Source: Lineus longissimus
Lineage: Eukaryota > Nemertea > Pilidiophora > Heteronemertea > Lineidae
Direction: 5' to 3'
DNA: 64,000 bases
Assembly: GCF_910592395.1 (NCBI RefSeq)
Contig: NC_088310.1
Span: 25,439,491-25,503,490 of the forward strand
The notes under the pieces are model-generated. The model saw nothing but the letters and a program-made list of their open reading frames with translations. It made no database searches and was not told the DNA's origin. Made by a program: the position numbers and the translations under genes. Of the stretch, positions 1-11,999 are shown one piece after another. The stretch's first letter is position 1, and each line of letters starts with the position of its first letter.

Positions 1-2285
1 CCATCTCCAGTTTCCAAATTAGAGATCAAAGAAACTTGATGTGGGAATTAAAATTGCTTTTTGTCAATGATTAATGGGGCGAATTGATCAGATCTAAAGA
101 CTGGAGAGCCGTCCGAACCCATCCGCTAAATTACTCGGACTCTCGGTAATGGTTCAAGTTACATGGATGAGATTGTAGAGACCAACAACTGATTTAATGC
201 CGGGACCACACATATAATATACTGTGTCTCAATTAACTCTGGGACCCATTAATATTGAACCGATTTCAGACATATTTTATCAGCGGTGTATATCTGGGTC
301 ATAAAATGTTAATGTGTAGGAACCTGGTTTGAAGATTTATGAGGTCTGCCTGCAGCTTTGGCCATAAATTCCTAAGCCAGGCTTTCTGACGTTTGTGAAG
401 GCCTATCATTCACTTCACATAAACACAGTAGCAGAATGTAAACTACCTAAGGGGTTGTCTCACAATTTTTTTTCATTGGAAAAGTTGAGTATATACATGC
501 AGAACCTCGGTTTTCATGATCCTAAAAGTTTTCGTAAAATGGGACCGAAATATGAGAAAATGATGTTATCAATGGATATGGCAGAGTTAGAAAGCATAAT
601 CTGATCTAAATCCATCATATTCTGGACAAACCGCAATGTTGCTGTCATAATAACTGGAACTTCTTTTAGGGACATACTGTATACTTTTTAATTTTTCAGC
701 ATGTGTCAGAATCTCTGATTTAGAAGGCAATACTCCTTTGTTAACTCATTTAAAGACACACAATACACAATTCAAATAATTCATTTCACTGCAACATTTC
801 AAACCTGAAGTTGACTGATGAGATTGCTCCTATAAACACGAATTTCTTACCTTTGAGAGCACCCCACAGCCTACCAATCTTTCATCCCTCAGGTCAAACT
901 TATGGTCCAGTCCAACAGTTTGGCAGTTTAATTTGACTGATAACCTAGGGGCTGACCATGCTGACAAGCCGTGGTTGTAAACAGCATCTCACCCTAGTTT
1001 ATTATAGTGTGGAAGTGACAAAACGACAATTATACTGACATGATTATCTAGGAAGGTGACAGCACAGACATTGATGAATATATGAGACAGATTATCCAAC
1101 AGATTACATGCTCACATATCAAACGCATACCTGCACCTTGAGCTGAACTTTGGATGGGGCAGCTGATCAATCAGTTTGGAGAGTTTGAAGCGATAGTATG
1201 AAGCAGTGAAAAATGTACCAAGAAAGCCACAAAGTTTTGACATTTTGGCCAACTACCTTGTTTTGAGCTCATCAGGGGCAGGCAGCTTGATTATCATTCA
1301 GTTTCTTGGGACTTTGAAGGATAGTTGCCAAAAGCGGTAAAGAATATACTTAAGCCACAAATGTTCTTTAGAGAATACGATACATTTATTTCATTTTTTT
1401 CACCAAACTTTTTACCAAGCGTGTTAGCCAACAACAGCAATGCAAAGAAAGACGCTTGAATTTCCACTTCCGAGACGGAAACAAATTACAAGATTGCAAA
1501 ATCACGATTGACATGATTTTCACTCACGGCAGGTCGTCACCACCTGTAGTCTGCCGGAAATCGAAAGAAACCACGAACTCAAATTTCCAGGAAATTATCC
1601 ACCAATAATTAATTCTCTCCCCTCAATTAGCAATCATTAAACCATAAAATTGGCTGAATTACGGGCTGTCAGCAGGAGAAGAAGGGTTCTTAATCAGCCC
1701 CTTATTTCCTGATGTTTCCCCTCTGGTAGGGAGAGACACAGGAACTGATGCCATCAACCTCGAGCCATGTATGACAAGTGCCAATTTAGACATGACAACT
1801 ATATTACCTTGAAACATATTAAGATTCGAGAGTGCAGGGGAGGGAATCGATTAAGAATTTGGGGGAAGAGATATCATTTTTGTGGATTAAGAATCTGTTG
1901 CGTATGTTGTAGCTTTGCTATTCATGAATCACAACCACTTTAGGGTAGGGCTATCGATGATCCACATGTTTCCAAGACAACTTCTTTTGTGAAAAAAGTA
2001 GAGTACTTTTTCTAAGAATGGTACTTTCAATGACTTGCCAAAGATGAAACAGAACAAGTCATGTATACTGCCCATGTCGCTGAAAGAATGCATTTGTCAT
2101 TTTTACATGTTTTGCTCAACTGAATTTGAAAATTGAAAGCATCCATTGAAATCATGAGAATGGCAGAAAGTGAATGGCAGCTTCCAACTATGCTTCCTCA
2201 CTGAACCATAAGCCTCTCCGACAAGGCCAGGTACAGAAGCCGTAAAATCACCTTTAATTTAACGCAGAGCAGACTAAACAGTGCC
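1..2285. other. Noncoding stretch, nothing recognised
   Basis: This is A+T-rich sequence with only a 69-codon chance frame near 395-604. I see no repeat, RNA gene or coding pattern. A single TGTGGGAA word (40-47) matches the Su(H)/RBPJ consensus, but one 8-bp word carries no weight alone. Confidence 0.6.
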
Positions 2286-2289
2286 AGGG

Positions 2290-2520
2290 AGTTTTTGTCT
2301 CTTCGCTCCGAAGCCCCGTAAAGAGCTTGCTGGTATCTCCACATACGATATTGCAGTACGATGCTACAATCTCGCCCGCATCCGCTGCCTTTGTCTTCCA
2401 TATGCTCGGCTTCCCTAATTGTATCGGGCCGCCATTAATTAACCTGTTTCTTCCTTTCACAGATGAGATCGACTAATGCCCTTATCTTTCAGGATAAATG
2501 ACTAAATAGAATCACATTTT
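2290..2520. promoter_or_regulatory. Possible cis-regulatory island
   Basis: A short region richer in CpG than its flanks. It holds CTAATTGTATCGGG, then GCCATTAATTAACC near 2430, then CTTATCTT (a GATA-type word) near 2482. Homeodomain-type ATTA cores next to GATA words in a G+C-enriched patch are typical of conserved noncoding elements. Two overlapping minus-strand frames here (2198-2401 and 2254-2460) look like chance products of low stop density. Function is inferred from composition and motifs only. Confidence 0.22.
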
Positions 2521-2524
2521 TGTC

Positions 2525-4395
2525 GTGATTCTCTGCGACCACAACACACAACGCCAAGCTATGATACACCTGGGATCAAAAACATGCTATTTGCATAAAA
2601 AATCAACTGTTTATTCTTATACTTCTGATAAAATACTTATCTTTCAGCTTCGGGGAAGTTTTGATTATACTTTTGAGAAATCATGCTTTTTTTTACAAAA
2701 GACGGAACTGGCACAAGACTTGCTGACGACAAAAAACTTTTGTTTCATTACCAAAGATTGAACCATTTGTAGTCTATAAGTGTAAAAGCTAGGTTTCAAG
2801 AAAGGGTCAATCATTACAAACTGAAGTCATTAACATGCTCCTCCCCTCGCATCTTTAGCATTAATGAGCTGAAACAGAAGCTTTGTTTTTTACTAATTGT
2901 GCATCTACAAAATAAGAAGTCAAAATAAGGGGATTTCTTTGAGGGTTCTAGCAAAAATGTAAAAAAATAGCATCACTGCTCTTTCTTGTGAAACTGCACG
3001 CCAAGCTGCATGTTCAGAGAGTACACAATGAGCAATTGAAGCATGTGCTCCCCAATAGTTGTCACATTAGAACCTCATCTCTTGCGATTCAATCCATACA
3101 CTTTTTCTTTAGATTAGCCCTGTCACACTAATGTCACATCTTGATGGTTTTCTCGAGCAAGGTACATGTGGAAGAAACATCCTGAACAAAGGATCATGGG
3201 AAGGCAGGTGCGCCCAATTCAGACTAAGGTTTGAAATAAAAAAGATATCAACGAGACTTTTTATCGAAGAAATTGTCACGCCCGAATCTCGATGTATTGA
3301 GACAATTAATTAGAAACTTTTCCCAATCTCAAAACATGAAGAATGCTCCGATCATTTTTCGTGATATACAAGGATATTTTCAAGGACAAGATGATACATA
3401 CTATGATAAGCAAACTATTGACAAAGTGACAAAAATCTTACGATAGCATTTCAAAGGACAATTAGCCTGTTCGATTTGACAGTATTCAGAGGGTTGGCCC
3501 CCAGCTCGGTTGACGTCTGAGGTTTTTGTTTCCATGGCTAAGGATATTCAACTGTCAGGGTGGAGAGTTTGTTAACTTTGTCTTTGGAAGGTTTTTGTCA
3601 TCATATATCAACACAGGGAGAAGAAGACATTCTCATTTTAACCTGAACTGATAGACAAAGAGACATGGGAAAAACTTCATCAGCTTATGTTATCGGTACT
3701 TATCCACAACTAACCTTATTGAATGTACTTTATGACTTAATTGAAATGTGTGTTCCATTGTTATTGTTCTTTCTGTCAAACAACTTGATGTGTTATCAGG
3801 AATATTTCTGACACATCATTAGAAAGTTTTATTTTGACCACAAATGATCACAAAATGTCCATTGACATGTCAGAGACTATTGTGTACATGAAGGCATACT
3901 CAATTAAAAAGTTCTGAAATTTTACAAGTTAATCACACGTAAATGACTTGAACCATCTATGGAGTGATTTAACTAAATCTATCAGTTTTCTAGTTTTGAA
4001 ACAAAAATCGTACCACTTTTCGATCAAAATTGCAACGATTCTATAATCGTTTGAGTTCCGATAACCTCTCACACAGTCGAGTGCATCATGACTATACATA
4101 TACCCTTGTCATCTGTCGGAATACGGCGATAAGTTGACGCAAGTTTCCTAGGCAGGTAATCATGGCTGATCGCAGTGTCAGACGACTTTCCGATGCTTTT
4201 GTGAATAACAGTGATGTATCCCCTCTGTCACACTCTCATGCAAATTGCGGCGAAAACACAGCTTTTAGGTTGGTAAATGAGAAACAACAGAGGGTAATGT
4301 GGCTTCTGACATTTGTATCTTCTCAAGAGAGTTTGGTTAATCAGGCTTGTGTCTTCGAGATAATACCCCCCTTTGCATGGTAATTTTCCAGAAAG
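2525..4395. other. Noncoding stretch, nothing recognised
   Basis: A+T-rich background with short chance frames (78 codons or fewer). Octamer words occur at 2589-2596 (ATTTGCAT) and 4238-4245 (ATGCAAAT), at about the rate expected for this composition. No repeats or coding signals were seen. Confidence 0.55.
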
Positions 4396-4650
4396 TTAGA
4401 ATTTTCAAAATAATCATTACAACCCCGAAATATTCAAATGAGACCATCCATCATTTTGGTTTTTCCGCCACGGGTATCTGTATTCCGGCTTGATAACCAT
4501 TCCGTCTAATGTTGTTACACCGTATAAGACCTATCCATTATTACTGTGATCTCAATTAATTTCCATAGGCATAATTTCAATTATGCCGCCACAGGCATAA
4601 AACCTATCATTCGATGACAACTTGATTGCAGGATTCCGAGCCAGGAGTTT
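4396..4650. promoter_or_regulatory. Possible cis-regulatory island around a palindrome
   Basis: The patch has a TGATAA word (4491-4496), a CAATTAAT homeodomain-type core near 4552, and a 20-bp stem-loop palindrome at 4568-4587, followed by a third GGCATAA copy at 4594-4600. Three copies of one word in 33 bp, two inverted and one direct, inside a more CpG-rich patch suggest a bound element. No protein is assigned. Confidence 0.25.
4568..4587. repeat. Perfect inverted repeat, 9-bp arms
   Basis: The left arm GGCATAATT (4568-4576) and the right arm AATTATGCC (4579-4587) are exact reverse complements separated by TC. A further GGCATAA lies at 4594-4600 in direct orientation. It could be a dimer binding site or a small cruciform. 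No transposon ends are seen around it. Confidence 0.9.
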
Positions 4651-4975
4651 TGAAATTAAAATGAACAGTTTGAAGAAATTGAGGTAAATTTTAACTACTG
4701 TGATTATCGCCCCAGACATATGTGTAATTTAGCATAGGAATGATGGGGGATTTTAGATTGCAATTTAATGAGATACGTTAATAATCCAGCTTCTGGGTAG
4801 ACTATGGTCCACTTACGGTAACCATCATCAAAGTTATTTCTTAAAAGTACTCGCAACAAAAGTTTTGGTGGAAAATGGCCTAGAGTCGCAAATCAATAAC
4901 TTTGTGTCACTGAAAGCGACTGCAAGCTCAACACAACTGGCTGCACCTTTCTTTGTGAAGATCAAAGTGATCCAC

Positions 4976-5043
4976 TGACCTACAGAAAGGTCAAGGTGAT
5001 AGACTGACCTTGAGAGAGCCATACATGACCTTGAATAAGGTCA
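4976..5043. promoter_or_regulatory. Cluster of nuclear-receptor-type half-sites (two everted repeats, 6-bp spacing)
   Basis: Six half-sites of the AGGTCA type lie in 68 bp. TGACCT (4976-4981) and AGGTCA (4988-4993) are everted with a 6-bp spacer. TGACCT (5026-5031) and AGGTCA (5038-5043) repeat that geometry exactly 50 bp downstream. Between them lies AGGTCAAGGTGA (4988-4999), close to a direct repeat without spacer. TGACCTTGA at 5005-5013 and 5026-5034 is the complement of TCAAGGTCA, the extended half-site of SF-1/ERR-type receptors. The two ER6 modules are partly similar in their flanks, so a local duplication or a relic of an AAGGTCA microsatellite is an alternative to selection for binding. 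Confidence 0.4.
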
Positions 5044-5084
5044 AGTGTCATGTTGGTGTTACCAGATCTAGGAATTTAGAGCAT

Positions 5085-5094
5085 GGGGGGGGGG
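5085..5094 (+). repeat. Homopolymer run, 10 G
   Basis: An uninterrupted G10 tract. It marks a slippage-prone and possibly length-polymorphic site, with no other function evident. Confidence 0.9.
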
Positions 5095-5232
5095 TTAAGG
5101 GCCTAGCTTTATTTATTTGGGGTCATGTCAGGACATTGGTTCCTTACAGGGTAATTCAGTAGTAGGCCTATTTCCTTTGTGATTCTAATATTGGGTGTAG
5201 GCCTATGTGGGTTCTCCCTGCCTGTGTTCTGG

Positions 5233-5435
5233 GCCATTTCACCAGTTCATGTCCGTGTGAGAGGTTTAAAATATATATCTATATCATTTACAGGTTAGTG
5301 CAGTTTCATTTGTTTTCTGTGTATTTTCATGTTTTGTCATTGTAAGTGCTTCATATTTTGTCATCATTGTAAATGCCATTTGACCAGTTCATGTCCGTGT
5401 GAGAGGTTTAAAATATATATCTATATCATTTACAG
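5233..5435. repeat. Near-identical 61-bp direct duplication, period 142
   Basis: Copy one is 5233-5293 and copy two is 5375-5435. I find one mismatch (C at 5240, G at 5382). The unit runs from GCCATTT through a TATATATCTATATC core to TTTACAG. Part of the spacer is itself duplicated: CATTGTAA(G/A)TGC occurs near 5338 and 5368. So high an identity implies a recent duplication. No open frame or transposon end explains it. The TTTACAG end resembles a 3' splice site, but no exon follows that I can support. Confidence 0.93.
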
Positions 5436-6589
5436 AAGTGTCATAAGTTATTGCTCTGAAGAAGAAAGTCTATTGTTATCCGGAAGAAGCAGTTTGTCTG
5501 TCCCCGGTTACATTGGGATGAAAGTTTTAAATATTTACTGGTACTATGACAACAATGTAAACTTTTACCCCAAGTGGAAAATAATTAGCCAAAAGTTCAA
5601 AGATCCCATTATCTGTAGCACTTGATGCAAAAAATGGCAACAACACTCAGGCAAAGTCAGTTAATGTGATTAAAAATTCTTCGTTGAAAAAACCTGCCTG
5701 GAATAGGTGAACAAACGCGAGTAGGGGCTGATGAGGATGCAGCTGGTTGCGGCAAACTTCAAACCGGCCAGGTGACCGCGTTGAAATTCTACCGATATTC
5801 CACCGCTTGCCTTGCCTTTGAAACGGTATCCTTGGTGAAGTTGATGGAAAAAACACACCGCTACCTGAATGCTTACTATCACTATCAGTAAGTTGTTTGT
5901 TACTAAGCATTGGCGATGTTTTGGCAAGCGATAGCGTTTGTTGCTCAATGTTCTGTGCCATGTTTTCCACTTGTCATCGGCGAAGGAAATGCTAACAAAT
6001 ATTAAAGGTCTACTCTGTACATTCAAAAATTTGAAGCTGAACTTGAATTTGAAAATTTCCAATTTTGTGAATACGTCTCAATATGAATGTCAACAATGCT
6101 ATTGTGTAGACTGATACACAAATACTCTAAATGCCAAGTTTCAGGAAATTTGCACACCTGATAACTGCACTATGATAATTTATGTTTACCTGAGCCACAA
6201 AAATTAACAAAGAAGATGAATAGGGTAGGCCTTTAAGGAGAGATGAAGGTATTCCCAGAGGGGCACTGTGAAGAATGTTCAGATAAGCAAAAAGTGAGGT
6301 TTCTCTGACTTGAGGCTCAAACCTGACTGATTCTCACTTCTATTTGAGCAGAAAGTTGATAGGCGTTGCTTACATATGAATCAAGACTCACAAAATTGCT
6401 GCTGTCCAAATATCAGCCATATGATGGGTGGACCTGAATCCTAGATGTAGGGAGACAGATATCTTTGCCGACTTTGATATACAAAATTATTCACAAGATC
6501 ATGTATGTCATGTTTTATGCATGTAAATGCCACGTAGATGCACGGGATACAAAAATTAACAAGGGACTTAGCCAGCCTGTTTGTGCGCT

Positions 6590-6960
6590 CTGGAAAAAGC
6601 TTAACTTCAGGCGGGAAACCCCACGGGAGTAAGTCAAATCAGCGCCGCGCATTCCTACGGCATGACCTCAATCTTTCTTGTGGCAAACGGGATGTGAGTG
6701 GAATTTAAAGTAACGGCACTCTAATCCCGAATTTTCCCCGACATGAAAATATGATGAGTGAAGCCGGGCAACACAAGAGCATTGCATAGATGCTCGGAGG
6801 AAGCAATATAAAGCATAATCGCATCCCTGACAATGGTTATTGAAAATTAACGCGACCAGCTCATCTTCGTGATGATTGATAGCCTCTGTATGAGAGGGTC
6901 GAAATACTCAAGTCTCTCCCGCCGCAATAATTAATTAACTCAATTCAATGTTTGTCATTA
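6590..6960. promoter_or_regulatory. Possible cis-regulatory island
   Basis: A CpG-richer island with several classical developmental words: TAATCC (6722-6727, bicoid/OTX type), ACAATGG (6830-6836, Sox type), TGATTGAT (6873-6880, PBX/MEIS type) and TAATTAATTAA (6928-6938, homeodomain type). No coding frame fits. This motif mixture is common in conserved noncoding elements near developmental transcription-factor genes. Conservation was not tested. Confidence 0.3.
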
Positions 6961-7829
6961 ACGAGGCTAGATCCATTGACCGTCTCCCTGTTCCTTACAA
7001 GATGAAGATAAAATTGGTCCATGTTGGGAGATGGAACCATAGACAATGGTTCCAGACCATCGCTAAAGCGTGATGAAAACGAAAGAGTTGAGCTATTCAG
7101 TACCGACAATGAACGTTTGAAAAAACTGACGTCTTTTTGGATGGGATGGCTGCATATCCTTGATACCATGGTTTGTATATCACTAGGTTCTGTTTCATAC
7201 CAAGACGGGCAGAAATGAACGCACATTTTCCTAAGCTTGTGCTACATGTTGCACCATATTTTGTGCCGACTTATACTGAGAAGATGATAGAGAAACTCCA
7301 AACGATTCCCAAGCTGTTTTCAACAGAGCTAGTGCTTTATTAATCTTCCTGGTTAGACAATGAGGTTCACCACATTTATGCATAAGGAACATCAAACTAC
7401 TGTAATCCCATTCATTTTCATGGCCTAATATGTGGGCGAGTATATGGGTGTTTGAATTTGCTCAGCATATGGGAAGCCCTCATAAAATAGAACTGCAAAT
7501 ATTGAGATGACGAATTGATAAATATTTAATGTAAAATAGTTTATCAGACCAAAGTAAATGTCAACTGACAAGCCAATATTAATTCAAATATCCAACAGAA
7601 GTACAGTTTCATGGGCTGTGAAAAGTACCTAACCACTTCCTTGCTTCCATCTTAACCCTCGTTAATCAAAATCAGCATTATTGACAAAAGGATGCAGCGA
7701 ATTGACACTTTAACTACACTTTACGAAAAAAACATGTCATTTATTGACGTATGATTACAAAATCCATCCTCAGAACAGGAATAGAATTCCAAAAGACTCT
7801 CCTCTGGTTGAATTAGCATTATCTCCACG

Positions 7830-8260
7830 CTAAAAAAACCTCATCGCATCATCTCCCGGGCTATGCATGCTATAATAGAACCCTCACAGAATAGAAAGCG
7901 AATTTCAATTTTCAACTTTTTATACAATTTCTAAATTGCTTTCACTACCTCTAAGTGTTCTTGTTTAATTAATGACGAATTCTCGCAGTCTGTTTATTAC
8001 GCGTAATTGAAGTGGGGCGGTGGAACGGCATTCCTCTCTACGCGTTTCCCTCAGAGGGATGAAGTCAATAACCTCTCCAGCCCCTTTTCTCACCATAGCC
8101 ATGCTACTCATTAATTCGTGTGATTCCCAGAAGCGTAGCCACTTTGCCGAGCATATTTGTAGGTCTTTTCAGTACAATAGCTACACGTGCGATAAAACAG
8201 CAATTACTGCTATCACCGAGTAACAGTCTCTCTCCACAGATACTCCGCCATATTAAAATA
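7830..8260. promoter_or_regulatory. Possible cis-regulatory island
   Basis: The island carries TTAATTAAT (7965-7973), the 12-bp palindrome ATTACGCGTAAT (7996-8007), a CACGTG E-box (8184-8189) directly followed by GATAAAA (8191-8197), and AGCA-ATTAC-TGCT (8199-8211). The 67-codon plus-strand frame across it is within chance length. Enhancer function is inferred from motif density and composition. Confidence 0.3.
7996..8007. repeat. Perfect 12-bp palindrome with two homeodomain cores
   Basis: ATTACGCGTAAT is its own reverse complement. It places two ATTA-type cores in inverted orientation around a CGCG centre, a geometry suited to a dimeric DNA-binding protein. It lies in the island 7830-8260. 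Confidence 0.9.
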
Positions 8261-8819
8261 CGCCAGCACGGGGACCCTGCCGTGGTAGAAATTGACTAGG
8301 TTGAGATAAGGCGATAAGGGAGCGCGTTGGGGTTTCACTGATGCATCGAAACAATGTTGTCATAGAGTCGAGAGATGAGCCAGGGGAAGGAAAATGGCCG
8401 CGATTAATGTTATAGCCATGATAAGACCTGAATGATGGGATCGCCATTAGATTAGTTGGACCTGGCCAGCTTCCTGGTGATACAGCTAACTGGGCCATTA
8501 GTTAGGCCTGGATGGTTTTGTCTCCTGGAGTATTCAGCAGTCAACGTCCTTGGTGGCGGTGACATAAACCCACAAATGACTGCATACAAGGTACTTGTCC
8601 TGATCTCTTGAAAAGAATTTAATTCACTTTGTCCAATAGCTTGTCCCTAGGCTTGGACACCACTGCCGCCACCCTGCTTCCAACTGCTTCTCTCCTGGGA
8701 CACTCTAACTGGAAGTTTTTCACTTTGACAAAACATCAATGAAATATTGAAAAGCCGAAACCTCCACACCCAACTCAAGTCAAGAGAATCTCTTCAGTCC
8801 AGTTCCACTAATTTGACAC

Positions 8820-9220
8820 AGACTCTGAGATCTCGGCCGCAGATTATAATAAATTTGTTACTACCTAATGGTCCCCTTAATTTTATTAGATGCACTTGAA
8901 GAAGTAACTTTGTTATATCTGCAATGTCTGGACGACTCACTGGGCGAAATTTGCGCCATCCATCATTACTGCGGGAAAGTCTGACAATTGCGTGGACTCT
9001 AATCCTCGCTCAAGTCAATTTAGTATTACTTTATTCAATGATATGTTGGACGAATTATTTCTGTGCTCTTCATTACGCGACTTTATTTTGCATAATTACT
9101 TTTATTTCGGCATCCATTTCCCTGTGACAATGCATGGTCGCCGGGACGACACAATTGGTTCAGCTGCTGGTAGAGATAATTCAGTTAGACCCCGCAACAC
9201 TGAAGGAGACGTCTAATGGA
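8820..9220. promoter_or_regulatory. Possible cis-regulatory island
   Basis: Contains TAATCC (9000-9005), ATTACGCGA (9072-9080), TTTATT (9082-9087) and TGCATAATTA (9089-9098), a tight chain of homeodomain/POU-like words in under 30 bp. Short frames of 67 and 74 codons in two plus frames reflect low stop density rather than a gene. Regulatory role is inferred. Confidence 0.3.
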
Positions 9221-9224
9221 GGCT

Positions 9225-11050
9225 CAAGCACCGTTTTTACGACAAGGACACTTCAGGAAAAATAGCCTTTATTCTTGCCTTATTCGGTAGCGAGACTTAA
9301 TTTTGCCAAAGTTCAAGCCTAGTCACGAGAGTGTGCATATGGCGATGGTGAGGCTCACCAATTAGCGGTAGTAAATGCAGTTAGCATTAGCCAAAGATGA
9401 CTGTTAATGCAAGCTGGAGAAACCCCTGTCCAAGGGCAAAATGTTAACTCACACAGTCTGGGAGGAACTTGCTTATGGTTACCAATAGGAAAAGAGGTTA
9501 GCAGCAGTAACCGGAACACACGCGATAGACAGAAATTTTGTATACAGTTGAGCACGATTGTGGTGTTGCATGATTTAAGTCCTCAAAGGAATATTGGAAA
9601 ATCCTACCTGACCAGACCTTGAGAATGATATTTCAACTTACCTGCAAAAGACAAAGTAAAGAAGACATTAGAAAACACTACAATAAACTGAAATATTGGC
9701 AAAGAAGATCATATGAATTGTTAGAATTGCCCTTTTCAACACCACAGCAGAACCTCCCTTAATAGCGGACCGCTCTGTTTCATAATAGCAGATCACTTGC
9801 TGGTTTTGGAACTGGTTTTCCAGCACAACACCATGGAACCCTTGGTAAAAGGTCCAGCTACCCCTTCAGAAGAAATATCTGGGCAAAGGACCTCTATTGA
9901 GCACCTATCAGTGCCAATGTTCCAAATTATGGGACAGAGTATTGCCATAGGGGACCGAGCTAAATCATCATCTGAGGATTTGTTGGGGATCAAAGCAGCT
10001 TTTGGAGACAAATCCCATAATCTGTCACTTATAAAGATATCAAAACCATTTTTCCAATCGTATAATGAGAAATCGACCAAAGGGACCCTCAGCCACATAA
10101 AAATAATACACTGTAAATGAAACGCATTAAAGCGATTGAAGAATTTCACCGACGCTAATCAGTCCATTAAAATGTACAAGACCCATTGGTCACATGGTCT
10201 TAACGGATATCGTGTAATATAGGCCATGACTTCTGAGTATGAGGAGTTGATAAAATGTCACTTCTGAGCAGCAGAAAAACAAGATTTAATTAATAATCTA
10301 AGATATCACTATCCAATAATCTCTCTAATTTTATGTGGAGATCAGTCATAACATCATAAAAACGCTGCGCTAAGATTGTGTCCTAACATGTGTCAAGTCT
10401 TAGGTGAGCCACTTGATTCAACTACCACTACTCGAAACTCCCATCCAAACTGTCCCACAGATTATTTCGCTGTCAGAGTCACAAGATTACAATGGGGAAT
10501 TTATCATGTTACCATTAGAGGGCTCTCCAACTTGTCTTAGCAATGAATCCAAATTAATGATGGAGTCAGTCTTCGCGACAATGTTGTCTTTGCTGTCGAC
10601 GCTGTTGGTCCGAAGTCTCCCGCCACTTCCTGGGCAAATATAGCCAATCAGAGTCTGGGAGATGATCTAATGAAGTCTTGGGTGCAGTCCGACCATTGCA
10701 GTCGCTAAAGACGACGTTAGAAGGAGACGACATAGACTGTTTGAGAAAGTCACAACTGTCATATCATGAGCTTTATCTTCAAACTTGGCAATTTTTTACC
10801 AGTTTATTTCAAAGTCAGAGTCTAGCAATTTTCTAAGCATGGCCTCTTGGGTCTATGGCATTGGTACATGGACATCTTGATCTGGACCAAGCTGTTTACA
10901 AGCCTTGCCTCTTCAAATGCACCCCCACGCTCAGGAATTTCATTTGAATGCCCTTTTCTTGGCAGCAAACATCGACTCCAAGCAAAAGAACATGAATGAA
11001 TACAAAAAACTCCAGAACTTTTAACACATTGATTAGTCAAAGACAATTGA
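9225..11050. other. Noncoding stretch with opposed chance-length frames
   Basis: At 9833-10120 a plus-strand frame of 95 codons starts at an ATG in a favourable context (ACACCATGG), and a minus-strand frame of up to 118 codons (9793-10149) covers the same DNA. Neither product resembles a family I know, and both lengths occur by chance at this composition. A small AGCGG-A-CCGCT palindrome lies at 9764-9774. Otherwise nothing was recognised. Confidence 0.45.
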
Positions 11051-11651
11051 CGGAGCTATTTCAATCATCGTACGGTGGTACCGTCCACACCCCGGCACGT
11101 CCCTGATTGCGTTTTATTCAAACCATTTTTTAAAGGCTGTAATTATGAAAATCTTGCCGCTTTCTAGAATGCGTTGAGCTGAGTGAAATCAAATCACTTT
11201 GGCTTGATTGGAGAGTGTTTAGACAGTTATGTTCTGTTCTGGATTGAAATTTTTTAATGAATTTTATTGTCTGTTTTCAATATTGAACAACTTGTTTTAT
11301 ATAGTAACAGAAGATTTGAGAAGATTTCAACTTATTACATTAATCATCACATCACTTTACGAAACTTAAAATCGCTCCATCAGATCAACCTAAACCACTC
11401 CTATCAAAGAAACATGGAAGCAACTTAGGAAGACATTAGCAATCATAGCCATCGGCAATTCAACAATATCCACGATTTTTGTCTTGATGTGCTCCAGAAG
11501 AGAAATGTTATTTCTCCAAAGATACGCTATTGCTCCGCCGTTGTCGGATAATGGTTGACTCGGGCGACGCGAGGAAGGAAATTGGACATGTTCTTCCTGG
11601 CGTTCTTTGTGACATCACCAAACAGAGCTTCCTTGCGCTAGGCTTCTCTTT

Positions 11652-11668
11652 AGAGCCATTAAGGCTCT
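11652..11668. repeat. Small stem-loop
   Basis: AGAGCC (11652-11657) and GGCTCT (11663-11668) are exact reverse complements around ATTAA. It sits in a CpG-rich patch (about 11520-11700) that may be part of a regulatory island. No run of T follows that would suggest a terminator. Confidence 0.7.
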
Positions 11669-11803
11669 TCCCGTCTACCTCTTCACCCGGATGATAGCAT
11701 ACCTCAACATAAAAGGGCCAACCTATGTGAGCTGAGATTTTCCAAAAAATGCATCATTTATCACCACAGTTTCCAGGAGATTGTCACTCTTGAGAAATTC
11801 ATT

Positions 11804-11821
11804 GGGGGGGGGGGGGGGGGG
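11804..11821 (+). repeat. Homopolymer run, 18 G
   Basis: An uninterrupted G18 tract. Such runs can fold into intramolecular quadruplexes and are prone to length error in replication and sequencing. The exact count should be treated as uncertain. Confidence 0.9.
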
Positions 11822-11999
11822 CATGATTCTCTTGATGATGGACAGATGAAAGTTTAAGAAAGGCCTCACCAATTCCATAAACATGGCTAATGAGAACCAT
11901 AAAATCTAATTTCATCGGCCTCAGGCTAATGGCCCAGACCACCTTAGCATAGCTGAACACCCTCCTTTACTCTCCTGAAGGAGGGATCGCTTCCTGTCT

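Noticed and set aside
2589-2596. Isolated octamer ATTTGCAT words (also 17073-17080, 31013-31020, 47645-47652, 56799-56806)
   Set aside because: Several are expected by chance at this A+T content. Only those inside motif clusters were kept.
5647-6062. Two overlapping minus-strand frames (107 and 130 codons)
   Set aside because: They overlap in different registers. The longer starts at TTG, and neither product matches a family I know. Composition-driven stop depletion is simpler.
9793-10149. Opposed frames of 95 (+, from ATG at 9833) and 118 (-) codons
   Set aside because: Both read smoothly but cannot both be real, and neither has a recognisable motif. Length alone is insufficient.
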